Origin: Paracoccaceae bacterium
GTDB taxonomy: Bacteria > Pseudomonadota > Alphaproteobacteria > Rhodobacterales > Rhodobacteraceae
Reading direction: 5' to 3'
Assembly (NCBI GenBank): GCA_015487335.1
Contig: WFPZ01000290.1
Coordinates: 1 to 5,761, forward strand
DNA: 5,761 nt
Part shown: in pieces, positions 1-5,761 of the stretch
Numbering within the stretch: position 1 is the first letter of the stretch
How the letters are laid out: every line of letters starts with the position of its first letter
Notes under the pieces: model-generated
The model's input: the letters and a program-made list of their open reading frames with translations, nothing else
Told to the model about the DNA's origin: nothing
The model's database searches: none
Made by a program: the position numbers and the translations under genes

Positions 1-834
1 CCGCCCGATCTGAAGGCCGGCCAGGCGGCCCCGCCGCGCCGCCCCGCCCCGCAGCCGGTGCGACTGCCCGGGGTGGAGCGGGTGATCGCGGTGGCCTCGG
101 GCAAGGGGGGCGTGGGCAAGTCCACCGTGGCCGCCAACCTGGCGGCGGCGCTGGCCGGGCAAGGGCTGCGGGTGGGCCTGCTGGACGCCGACATCTACGG
201 CCCCAGCCAGCCGCGCATGCTGGGTGTTTCGGGCCGCCCCCAGAGCCCCGACGGCAAGCTGATGATCCCGCCGCAGGCGCATGGGGTCACCGTCATGTCG
301 CTGGGGCTGATGGTGGGCGAAAGCCAGGCGGTGGCCTGGCGCGGGCCGATGCTCATGGCGGCGCTGCAGCAGATGCTGCTCAAGGTCGCGTGGGGGCGGC
401 TCGACGTGCTGCTGGTGGACCTGCCGCCGGGCACCGGCGACGTGCCGATGACGCTTGCCCAGAAAACGGAGGTCGACGGCGCGGTGGTGGTCTCCACACC
501 GCAGGACATCGCGCTGATCGACGCGCGCAAGGGGATCGACATGTTCAACAAGATGAACATCCCCGTCATGGGCATCATCGAGAACATGGCCGCCTTCATC
601 TGCACCGATTGCGGCGCCACCCACCATCCCTTCGGCCATGGCGGGGCGCGCTCGGAGGCCGATCGGCTGGGCGTGCCCTTCCTGGGCGAGGTGCCGCTGG
701 AGCTGGGGGTGCGCGAGGCGGGCGATGGGGGCACCCCGGTGGTGCTGTCCGCCCCCGACAGCGCTGCGGCCCGGGCATTCGCCGATATCGCCGGAAAGCT
801 GATTGCGGCGGGGGCGGTGCAGAAGGGCGACTGA
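1..834 (+). CDS. mrp: Mrp/ApbC-type P-loop ATPase, iron-sulfur cluster carrier (5' partial)
   Basis: Mrp/ApbC proteins are cytoplasmic ATPases that bind a [4Fe-4S] cluster and hand it to client proteins. The reading frame is open from base 1, so this is the last 277 residues of a longer protein; the GTG at 58 lies inside the gene and is not a start. Residues 1-20 of the fragment are a Pro/Ala/Arg-rich linker of the kind that joins the N-terminal MIP18-like domain to the ATPase domain. The ATPase domain then shows the deviant Walker A GKGGVGKS (fragment residues 34-41), DADIYGPS (62-69), the switch/Walker B segment LVDLPPGTGD (138-147), and the cluster-binding pair C201-T-D-C204 followed by a His/Gly-rich stretch. 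These are the family signatures in the expected order and the C-terminus looks complete. It ends 161 bases before soeA and is probably a separate transcription unit. Family assignment is near certain; the exact client proteins are unknown. Confidence 0.95.
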   Translation, partial: PPDLKAGQAAPPRRPAPQPVRLPGVERVIAVASGKGGVGKSTVAANLAAALAGQGLRVGLLDADIYGPSQPRMLGVSGRPQSPDGKLMIPPQAHGVTVMSLGLMVGESQAVAWRGPMLMAALQQMLLKVAWGRLDVLLVDLPPGTGDVPMTLAQKTEVDGAVVVSTPQDIALIDARKGIDMFNKMNIPVMGIIENMAAFICTDCGATHHPFGHGGARSEADRLGVPFLGEVPLELGVREAGDGGTPVVLSAPDSAAARAFADIAGKLIAAGAVQKGD

Positions 835-855
835 GGGCGCCAGACCCCCTTCCAG

Positions 856-870
856 GCCCCTTCATGGGGC
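856..870 (+). repeat. small GC inverted repeat after mrp
   Basis: GCCCC (856-860) and GGGGC (866-870) are perfect inverted repeats around a 5-base loop. The stem is only five pairs and has no T-run after it, so alone it is a weak hairpin. It may add to the larger hairpin just downstream. Confidence 0.3.
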
Positions 871-878
871 GAAAATGG

Positions 879-913
879 CGGAAAAATCGCCATTGCGGGC
901 GATTTTCCGTTTT
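879..913 (+). terminator. terminator-like hairpin downstream of mrp
   Basis: The left arm at 879-891 (CGGAAAAATCGCC) pairs with the right arm at 898-909 (GGCGATTTTCCG) around a 6-base loop. There is a single unpaired A because the left arm has five A and the right arm four T. Four T follow at 910-913. It lies 45 bases after the mrp stop codon, which suits a Rho-independent terminator for mrp. The T-run is short and the middle of the stem is A/T, so it could also be an attenuator or operator ahead of soeA. Confidence 0.5.
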
Positions 914-977
914 GAATCTCCGGCGATTTCTGCTTTACCTATGGAAATATGCAAATAAGCTAATGTGTTCAGGCCTC
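910..977 (+). promoter_or_regulatory. A+T-rich leader, probable promoter region of soeABC
   Basis: This stretch is much richer in A+T than the flanking genes and lies between the mrp hairpin and the soeA ribosome binding site, so the promoter of soeABC most likely sits here. No consensus promoter stands out. Weak candidates are TTGAAT (912-917) or TTTACC (934-939) as a -35, with GCTAAT (959-964) as a poor -10 for the latter at a long 19-base spacing. An octamer GGCGATTT occurs at 898-905 and again at 922-929. I see no clear FNR-type or other known operator. Confidence 0.35.
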
Positions 978-984
978 GGGGAGG
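978..984 (+). promoter_or_regulatory. ribosome binding site of soeA
   Basis: GGGGAGG lies 11 bases before the ATG at 996. It decides the start: the in-frame ATG at 963 has no such site ahead of it, and this motif would fall inside the coding region if 963 were used. The frame also stays open far upstream into mrp, so openness alone does not define the start. Confidence 0.8.
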
Positions 985-995
985 AACCACACCGA

Positions 996-3824
996 ATGAC
1001 CAGCACGAAAGTGGCCGCGCGGCCTTCTCCGAAGGTATCGGACGAGGTGCGCCAGACGACCTGCTACATGTGCGCCTGCCGTTGCGGGATCAACGTGCAT
1101 CTGCAGGACGGCAAGGTAAAATACATCGAAGGCAACCGGAACCATCCGGTGAACCAGGGCGTGCTCTGCGCCAAGGGCTCGGCCGGGATCATGCAGCACT
1201 ATTCGCCGGCCCGGCTGCGTGCGCCGATGAAGCGGGTCGGCCCGCGCGGATCGGGCGAGTTCCAGGAGATAAGCTGGGACGAGGCCTATGAAATCGCGGT
1301 TTCCTGGCTGAAGCCGCTGCGCGAGAAATCCCCCGAAAAGCTGGCCTTCTTCACCGGCCGCGACCAGTCTCAGAGCTTCACCTCCTGGTGGGCCCAGGCC
1401 TTCGGGACGCCCAACTACGCGGCGCACGGGGGGTTTTGCTCGGTCAACATGGCGGCGGCGGGCATCTACACAATGGGCGGCGCCTTCTGGGAGTTCGGCC
1501 AGCCCGACTGGGAGCGCACCAAGCTGTTCATGATCTTCGGCGTCGCCGAAGACCACGATTCCAACCCCATCAAGATCGGGCTGGGCAAGCTCAAGGCGCG
1601 CGGCGCCAAGGTGATCGGGGTAAACCCGATTCGCTCGGGCTACAACGCGGTGGCGGATGAGTGGATCGGCATCACGCCGGGCACCGACGGGCTGTTCATC
1701 CTCTCGATCATCCACGAGCTGCTGCGCGCCGGGAAGGTCGATCTCGACTACCTCGCCCGCTACACCAACGCCGGCTTCCTGGTCAACGACGACCGGGACT
1801 CGCCCGACTACGGCCTGTTTCTGCGCGACGCCGACGGCAAGGCGCTGGTCATCGACCGGGCCACCGGCAAGCCCGCCCCGTATGACGCCAGGGGCGTGAA
1901 GCCCGATCTGGCCGCCACGCACGAAGAGGGCGGCACGCCCTACCGCACCGCCTTCCAGCTGCTGGCCGAGGCCTACCTGGACGAGCGCTACGCCCCCGAG
2001 GCGGTGGCCGAACGCTGCGGGCTGAGCCCCGAGCGCATCCGCTGGGTGGCTGCCGAGCTGGCCCGGGTGGCCTTCGAGGAAGAGATCGTGCTCGACCGGC
2101 CCTGGACGGACTGGAAGGGCGAGAAGCACGACAGGATGATCGGCCGGCCGGTCTCGTTTCATGCCATGCGCGGGATTTCCGCCCATTCCAACGGGTTCCA
2201 GACGGCGCGGGCCCTGCACATCCTGCAGATCCTGCTGGGTTCGGTGGAGGTGCCGGGGGGCTTCCGCTTCAAGCCGCCCTACCCCAAGCCGCCCGAGGCG
2301 CACCCCCGCCCGCATGCCGGCGTCACCCCGGGCAAGCCGCTGGACGGGCCGCATCTGGGCTACCCGATGGGCCCCGAAGACCTGCTGGTGGACGAGGACG
2401 GCACGCCCAAGCGCATCGACAAGGCCTTCACCTGGGAAAACCCCTTCTCGGCGCACGGGCTGATGCACATGGTGATCTCCAACGCCCACGCCGGGGATCC
2501 CTACCGGATCGACACGCTGTTCATGTACATGGCCAACATGGCCTGGAACTCGTCGATGAACACCGCGGAGGTGATCCGCATGCTCACCGACAAGGACGAC
2601 AGCGGCGAATACGTGATCCCGCGGATCATCTACTCCGACGCCTACAGTTCGGAGATGGTGGCCTATGCCGACCTGATCCTGCCCGACACCACCTATCTGG
2701 AGCGCCACGACTGCATCTCGCTGCTCGACCGGCCGATCTGCGAGGCCGACGCGGCGGCGGATGCCATCCGCTGGCCGGTGGTGGAGCCCGACCGCGACGT
2801 CAAGGGCTTCCAGTCGGCGCTGATCGATCTGGGCGCGCGCCTCGGCCTGCCCGGGTTCGTCAATGAGGACGGCAGCCAGAAATACGCCGATTACGCCGAT
2901 TACATCGTCAACCACGAGCGCCGGCCCGGGGTCGGCCCGCTGGCCGGCTGGCGCGGCAAGGACGGCAAGGGTGAGGGCCGGGGCGAGCCCAACCCCGAGC
3001 AGCTTCAGCGCTACATCGAGAACGGCGGCTTCTGGATTTCCCACATTCCCGAAGAGGCGCAGTTCTACAAGCCGTGGAACCAGGCCTACCAGGAGTGGGC
3101 GGTGGCGCGCGGGCTGTTCGACGCTCCGGCGCCCTATGTCTTCAACCTCTATCTGGAACCGCTGCGCAAGCTGCAGCGCGCCGCCGAGGGGGTGGGCGAG
3201 ATCCAGCCGCCCGAGCATCTGCGCGAGCAGGTGAAATCGGCCATGACCCCCCTGCCCCACTGGTATCCGCCGTTCGAGCAGGAGCTCGTCTCCGAAGATG
3301 AATTCCCGCTGCATGCGCTGACCCAGCGGCCGATGCACATGTATCACTCCTGGGGGTCGCAAAACGCCTGGCTGCGCCAGATCACCAACGTCAATAAGCT
3401 GTTCGTGCCGCGCAAGGTGTGGGAGGAGAACGGCTTCGAGGAGGGCGACTGGGCCTATGTCACCTCGCCCCACGGGCGCATCAAGGTGCCGGTTGCGCGC
3501 ATGGATGCGGTCAATGACAAGACGCTGTGGACCTGGAACGCCATCGGCAAGAAGCGCGGCGCCTGGGCACTGGACGAGGAAGCCCCGGAGAACACGAAGG
3601 GCTTCCTGCTCAATCACCTGATCAACGAGCTGCTGCCGCCCCGGGGCGACGGCCGGCGGTGGTCCAACTCGGATCCGATCACCGGCCAGGCGGCCTGGTT
3701 CGATCTGCGGGTGCGCATCGAGAAGGCCCCGCCGGGGCCGCCCTCCGAGCCGGTCCTGCCGGCCCAGAAATCGCCCGTCGGCCGCGGGCCGAAGAACGTT
3801 GCCTACGGGGAGGACTTCAAATGA
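996..3824 (+). CDS. soeA: Sulfite dehydrogenase molybdopterin catalytic subunit SoeA
   Basis: This is a 942-residue member of the DMSO reductase molybdoenzyme family, probably the subunit that oxidises sulfite to sulfate in the cytoplasm. The N-terminal cluster motif is C23-x2-C26-x3-C30-x27-C58 followed by the usual Lys60 of C-x-K-G, giving one [4Fe-4S] cluster. The pterin-binding body runs roughly from residue 75 to 640 and includes FCSVN with Cys148 as the likely molybdenum ligand, GVAEDHDSNP (182-191) and YADLILPDTTYLE (557-569). The C-terminal pterin dinucleotide domain spans about 775-908, opening with TQRPMHMYHSWGSQNAW. There is no twin-arginine signal, unlike exported relatives such as DmsA, TtrA or PhsA, which supports a cytoplasmic SoeA. 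The length also fits SoeA better than the shorter PhsA/PsrA and DmsA. It overlaps soeB by 4 bases. The family is certain; sulfite as substrate is assigned by remembered resemblance and operon structure. Polysulfide, thiosulfate or another sulfur substrate is the alternative. Confidence 0.85.
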   Translation: MTSTKVAARPSPKVSDEVRQTTCYMCACRCGINVHLQDGKVKYIEGNRNHPVNQGVLCAKGSAGIMQHYSPARLRAPMKRVGPRGSGEFQEISWDEAYEIAVSWLKPLREKSPEKLAFFTGRDQSQSFTSWWAQAFGTPNYAAHGGFCSVNMAAAGIYTMGGAFWEFGQPDWERTKLFMIFGVAEDHDSNPIKIGLGKLKARGAKVIGVNPIRSGYNAVADEWIGITPGTDGLFILSIIHELLRAGKVDLDYLARYTNAGFLVNDDRDSPDYGLFLRDADGKALVIDRATGKPAPYDARGVKPDLAATHEEGGTPYRTAFQLLAEAYLDERYAPEAVAERCGLSPERIRWVAAELARVAFEEEIVLDRPWTDWKGEKHDRMIGRPVSFHAMRGISAHSNGFQTARALHILQILLGSVEVPGGFRFKPPYPKPPEAHPRPHAGVTPGKPLDGPHLGYPMGPEDLLVDEDGTPKRIDKAFTWENPFSAHGLMHMVISNAHAGDPYRIDTLFMYMANMAWNSSMNTAEVIRMLTDKDDSGEYVIPRIIYSDAYSSEMVAYADLILPDTTYLERHDCISLLDRPICEADAAADAIRWPVVEPDRDVKGFQSALIDLGARLGLPGFVNEDGSQKYADYADYIVNHERRPGVGPLAGWRGKDGKGEGRGEPNPEQLQRYIENGGFWISHIPEEAQFYKPWNQAYQEWAVARGLFDAPAPYVFNLYLEPLRKLQRAAEGVGEIQPPEHLREQVKSAMTPLPHWYPPFEQELVSEDEFPLHALTQRPMHMYHSWGSQNAWLRQITNVNKLFVPRKVWEENGFEEGDWAYVTSPHGRIKVPVARMDAVNDKTLWTWNAIGKKRGAWALDEEAPENTKGFLLNHLINELLPPRGDGRRWSNSDPITGQAAWFDLRVRIEKAPPGPPSEPVLPAQKSPVGRGPKNVAYGEDFK
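3807..3813 (+). promoter_or_regulatory. ribosome binding site of soeB
   Basis: GGGGAGG lies within the last codons of soeA, 7 bases before the soeB ATG at 3821. It fixes that start and, with the ATGA overlap, indicates translational coupling. Confidence 0.8.
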
Positions 3825-4561
3825 CGACGCTTCCCGCGAAGACCGAGAAGAAGCTCGGCCTGGTGATCGATCTGGACACCTGCGTCGGCTGCCACGCCTG
3901 CGTGATCAACTGCAAGGAGTGGAACACCTCCAACTACGGCGCGCCGCTGTCGGATGTGGATGCCTACGGCCCCGAGCCCGAGGGCACCTTCCTCAACCGG
4001 GTTCATGCCTTCGAGGTCACGCCCGAGGATGGCGGCTGCGCCCAGACGGTGCATTTCCCCAAATCCTGCCTGCATTGCGAGGACGCGCCCTGCGTTACCG
4101 TCTGTCCCACGGGCGCCAGCTACAAGCGCACCGAGGACGGGATCGTGCTGGTCAATGAAAATGACTGCATGGGCTGCGGGCTGTGCGCCTGGGCCTGCCC
4201 CTACGGGGCGCGCGAGCTGGACCAGCTGGCAGGTGTCATGAAGAAGTGCACCCTGTGCATCGACCGCATCTACAACGAGAACCTGCCCGAGGAAGACAGG
4301 GTTCCGGCCTGCGTGCGCACCTGCCCCGCCGGGGCGCGGCATTTCGGCGATCTGGGCGACCCCGATTCGGAGGTCTCGAAACTGGTGGCCGAACGCGGCG
4401 GCATCGACCTGATGCCCGAGCAGGGCACCCGGCCCGTCAACAAGTATCTGCCGCCCCGGCCCAGGGACAGCGCCGCCGCCAGCGGCGCAAGACTGGAGCC
4501 GGTGGCCGAAGAGCCGAAGGGCTTCCTGGCCTGGCTCGACAAAGCACTGGAGGCGATCTGA
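3821..4561 (+). CDS. soeB: Sulfite dehydrogenase iron-sulfur subunit SoeB
   Basis: This 246-residue DmsB/PsrB-type ferredoxin carries electrons from the molybdenum subunit to the membrane anchor. Sixteen cysteines form four [4Fe-4S] motifs: C21-x2-C24-x2-C27-x3-C31; C83-x2-C86-x4-C91-x3-C95; C116-x2-C119-x2-C122-x3-C126; and C143-x2-C146-x17-C164-x3-C168. In this family the first motif usually pairs with the last and the second with the third. One additional cysteine, C73, is outside the motifs. No cluster cysteine is missing. The tail after about residue 190 is Pro/Ala-rich and ends in a short amphipathic segment (KGFLAWLDKALEAI). There is no signal peptide, so the protein should stay on the cytoplasmic side with SoeA. 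The start at 3821 is chosen for its ribosome binding site and because the cluster I motif follows directly; a longer open frame upstream overlaps soeA and is not used. The stop overlaps the soeC start by one base. Confidence 0.88.
   Translation: MTTLPAKTEKKLGLVIDLDTCVGCHACVINCKEWNTSNYGAPLSDVDAYGPEPEGTFLNRVHAFEVTPEDGGCAQTVHFPKSCLHCEDAPCVTVCPTGASYKRTEDGIVLVNENDCMGCGLCAWACPYGARELDQLAGVMKKCTLCIDRIYNENLPEEDRVPACVRTCPAGARHFGDLGDPDSEVSKLVAERGGIDLMPEQGTRPVNKYLPPRPRDSAAASGARLEPVAEEPKGFLAWLDKALEAI
4549..4553 (+). promoter_or_regulatory. ribosome binding site of soeC
   Basis: GGAGG at the 3' end of soeB lies 7 bases before the soeC ATG at 4561, supporting that start and coupled translation through the TGATG overlap. 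Confidence 0.75.
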
Positions 4562-5433
4562 TGCACCCGGCACCTTCCGTCATCTTCTTCACCGCCTTTT
4601 CGGGGCTGGGCTTCGGGCTGCTGGCCTGGCTGGGCATCGGGCTGCCCGATGTCACCGGGCGCCCGGCCTTCGGCTACTATTTCATCGGCTATGCCCTGGC
4701 CGTGGGCGGGCTTCTGGCCTCGACCTTCCACCTTGGCAATCCGAAGAACGCCGTGAAGGCCTTTTCGCAGTGGCGTTCCAGCTGGCTGTCGCGCGAGGCG
4801 GTGCTGTCGGTGATCACGCTGCTGGTGATCGCCCCCTATGCCATCGGCCGCATCTTCCTGGGCACCGACTGGGCCCTTCTCGGCCTGGCCGGGGCGGCGC
4901 TGGCGCTGATCACGGTGTTCAGCACCTCGATGATCTACACCCAGCTGAAGACCGTCCCGCGCTGGAACACCCCCGCGACGCCGGTCCTGTTCCAGCTCTA
5001 TGCCATCGGCGGCGGAGCGCTGCTGGCCGGTCAGGGCGCGGTTGCCGCGCTGCTTCTGCTGGTGCTGGGCGCGGCGCAGCTGCTGGCCTGGCAGAAGGGC
5101 GACAGGCGCTTTGCCGAGGCCGGCTCCACCGCCGAGAGCGCCACCGGGCTGGGGCGCATCGGCAAGGTGCGGCTGCTGGAGCCGCCGCATTCGGGGCGCA
5201 ACTACCTGATGAAGGAGATGGTCCATGTGATCGGCCGCAAGCATGCGCAGAAACTGCGGATCATCTCGCTGCTGTTCGCTTCTCTTCTGCCGGCGGGGAT
5301 CCTTCTGTTCCTGCCCGCCTCTTATGCGACGGTGCTGCTGGCTGTGGTGGTTCACGTCATCGGGCTGCTGACCGCGCGCTGGCTGTTCTTTGCCGAGGCA
5401 GAGCACGTGGTGCGCCTCTATTACGGAAAATGA
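4561..5433 (+). CDS. soeC: Sulfite dehydrogenase membrane anchor SoeC (DmsC family)
   Basis: This 290-residue integral membrane protein should anchor SoeAB and deliver electrons to quinone. Hydrophobic segments predict about eight membrane helices, roughly residues 7-28, 36-56, 80-100, 104-126, 140-157, 159-177, 233-252 and 256-278. The family hallmark between helices 2 and 3 is present: FHLGNP with His57, then SQWRSSWLSRE (69-79). A polar loop at 178-232 separates helices 6 and 7 and contains SGRNYLMKEM (211-220), typical of DmsC-type anchors. It lies directly after soeB with a one-base overlap, giving the A-B-C order of complex iron-sulfur molybdoenzymes. DmsC-type anchors carry no heme; I see nothing here that suggests one. 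The DmsC family is clear, as opposed to the NrfD/PsrC family found in many polysulfide reductases, which favours Soe over Psr. Confidence 0.87.
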   Translation: MHPAPSVIFFTAFSGLGFGLLAWLGIGLPDVTGRPAFGYYFIGYALAVGGLLASTFHLGNPKNAVKAFSQWRSSWLSREAVLSVITLLVIAPYAIGRIFLGTDWALLGLAGAALALITVFSTSMIYTQLKTVPRWNTPATPVLFQLYAIGGGALLAGQGAVAALLLLVLGAAQLLAWQKGDRRFAEAGSTAESATGLGRIGKVRLLEPPHSGRNYLMKEMVHVIGRKHAQKLRIISLLFASLLPAGILLFLPASYATVLLAVVVHVIGLLTARWLFFAEAEHVVRLYYGK

Positions 5434-5455
5434 GAACCGGCCGCTTCGTGCCGCG

Positions 5456-5463
5456 AAAGGAAG
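5456..5463 (+). promoter_or_regulatory. ribosome binding site of the gene at 5468
   Basis: AAAGGAAG lies 4 bases before the ATG at 5468 (GGA at 6 bases). This is a reasonable site that supports that start. The gap after soeC is only 34 bases and shows no terminator-like hairpin. Confidence 0.6.
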
Positions 5464-5467
5464 ACAG

Positions 5468-5761
5468 ATGGGAAACGACCTGAGGAAGATAATCGTCTCG
5501 CGATTGATGACCATCCAGTTTCCCGGGGTGCGCCCGGATCTGCTGGTCTCGGGGATGATCTCCGAGCGCGACATCACCATCGACGGCGGGCGGGTGGTGA
5601 TCCCGGTCAACATCCCGGCAGGCTTCGAGGGCGATCTGGCCGCTCTCGAGCAGCTCATCGAGGAAAAGATCGAGGCGCTTGAAGGGGTGGAGAAGCTTCT
5701 GGTGGTGCTCACCGCCGAGCGCGCCCCCGAACCTGCCCCCGAGCCCCCCAAGCTGAAGAAA
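5468..5761 (+). CDS. Mrp-type N-terminal (MIP18/DUF59-like) domain protein, 3' partial
   Basis: The frame is open from the ATG to the window edge, giving 98 residues with no stop. Residues about 3-82 resemble the small alpha/beta MIP18/DUF59 domain at the N-terminus of Mrp/ApbC ATPases: a first helix, PDLLVSGMISERDITIDGGR (23-42), a strand VVIPVNIPA, a helix EQLIEEKIEALEGVEKL, and a last strand VVLTAE (79-84). A Pro/Glu/Lys-rich linker follows (residues 86-98), in the place where Mrp proteins have the linker before the P-loop. The visible part has no cysteine. It begins 34 bases after soeC with its own ribosome binding site, so it is probably co-transcribed with soeABC and may serve its maturation; that is inference. 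It may be a full second Mrp paralogue or a stand-alone small domain; the window ends before the point that would decide. The domain match is by eye and weaker than for the upstream mrp. Confidence 0.65.
   Translation, partial: MGNDLRKIIVSRLMTIQFPGVRPDLLVSGMISERDITIDGGRVVIPVNIPAGFEGDLAALEQLIEEKIEALEGVEKLLVVLTAERAPEPAPEPPKLKK

Larger units (their letters stand above)
996..5433 (+). other. soeABC operon
   Basis: The three genes form one translationally coupled unit: soeA and soeB overlap by ATGA (3821-3824), soeB and soeC by TGATG (4559-4563), and each start has a strong purine-rich site ahead of it. The order catalytic subunit, ferredoxin, anchor is the standard one for membrane-bound molybdoenzymes. 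The product would be a cytoplasm-facing sulfite:quinone oxidoreductase, clearing sulfite made during oxidation of reduced or organic sulfur compounds. No TorD/DmsD-type chaperone gene lies inside the window. The gene starting at 5468 may belong to the same transcript. Confidence 0.8.

Noticed and set aside
58..60. GTG at 58 as a start codon for the Mrp protein
   Set aside because: The frame is open to base 1 and the preceding 19 codons look like the normal Mrp interdomain linker; no ribosome binding site precedes the GTG.
926..948. ATTTC (926-930) and GAAAT (944-948) as a possible operator dyad
   Set aside because: Only five matching bases per arm with a 13-base gap, in an A+T-rich stretch where this is likely by chance; no match to a known regulator site.
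390..995. The soeA frame stays open upstream to 390, suggesting a longer protein of 1144 residues
   Set aside because: This part lies out of frame over mrp, has Arg/Gly/Ala-rich composition with no domain, and the GGGGAGG site plus the cluster motif point to the ATG at 996.
969..3617. A very long open frame (882 codons) on the minus strand opposite soeA
   Set aside because: Stop codons are rare on the opposite strand of high-GC genes with strong third-position bias. The translation is low-complexity, rich in Gly/Ala/Arg/Val/His with no recognisable domain, while the + strand encodes a clear enzyme.
4270..5751. A long open frame (493 codons) on the minus strand opposite soeB/soeC and the last gene
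   Set aside because: It runs across three real genes and their junctions, its translation is Gln/Arg/Gly-rich without motifs, and the + strand frames carry complete family signatures.
1..5761. CRISPR array, tRNA, rRNA, insertion sequence or prophage parts
   Set aside because: I saw no spaced repeats, no tRNA-like cloverleaf, no transposase frame and no terminal repeats; nearly all sequence is accounted for by ordinary genes.

Overview
The window is GC-rich, tightly packed DNA of an alphaproteobacterial type, most likely Rhodobacterales/Rhodobacteraceae-like. That assignment rests on codon use, the style of the Mrp protein and the close resemblance of the central operon to roseobacter/purple-bacterial sulfite dehydrogenase genes; it is recognition from memory, not a database search. 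All genes lie on the + strand.

Layout: (1) positions 1-834 hold the C-terminal part of an Mrp/ApbC-type P-loop ATPase (iron-sulfur cluster carrier) whose N-terminal domain lies upstream of the window. (2) Positions 835-995 are a 161-base intergenic gap that is visibly richer in A+T than the genes; it carries a terminator-like hairpin and presumably the promoter of the next operon. (3) Positions 996-5433 hold a three-gene operon joined by 4-base and 1-base overlaps: a 942-residue molybdopterin catalytic subunit, a 246-residue protein with four [4Fe-4S] cluster motifs, and a 290-residue DmsC-type membrane anchor with about eight membrane segments. The best reading is SoeABC, the cytoplasm-facing, quinone-linked sulfite dehydrogenase. 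(4) From 5468 to the right edge is the start of another gene. Its first 98 codons look like the small MIP18/DUF59-type domain plus proline-rich linker that normally precede the ATPase domain of Mrp proteins.

How they fit together: SoeA would oxidise sulfite at a bis-pterin molybdenum site and pass electrons through its own [4Fe-4S] cluster and the four clusters of SoeB to quinone at SoeC. That makes five [4Fe-4S] clusters to assemble. The operon is flanked by one clear Mrp-type cluster carrier and by a second gene that begins like one, so the neighbours may help maturation; that link is inference. The rest is a recognisable known enzyme, and I see no convincing undescribed system. The most notable points are the paired Mrp-like neighbours and the divergent, cysteine-free domain at the right edge.
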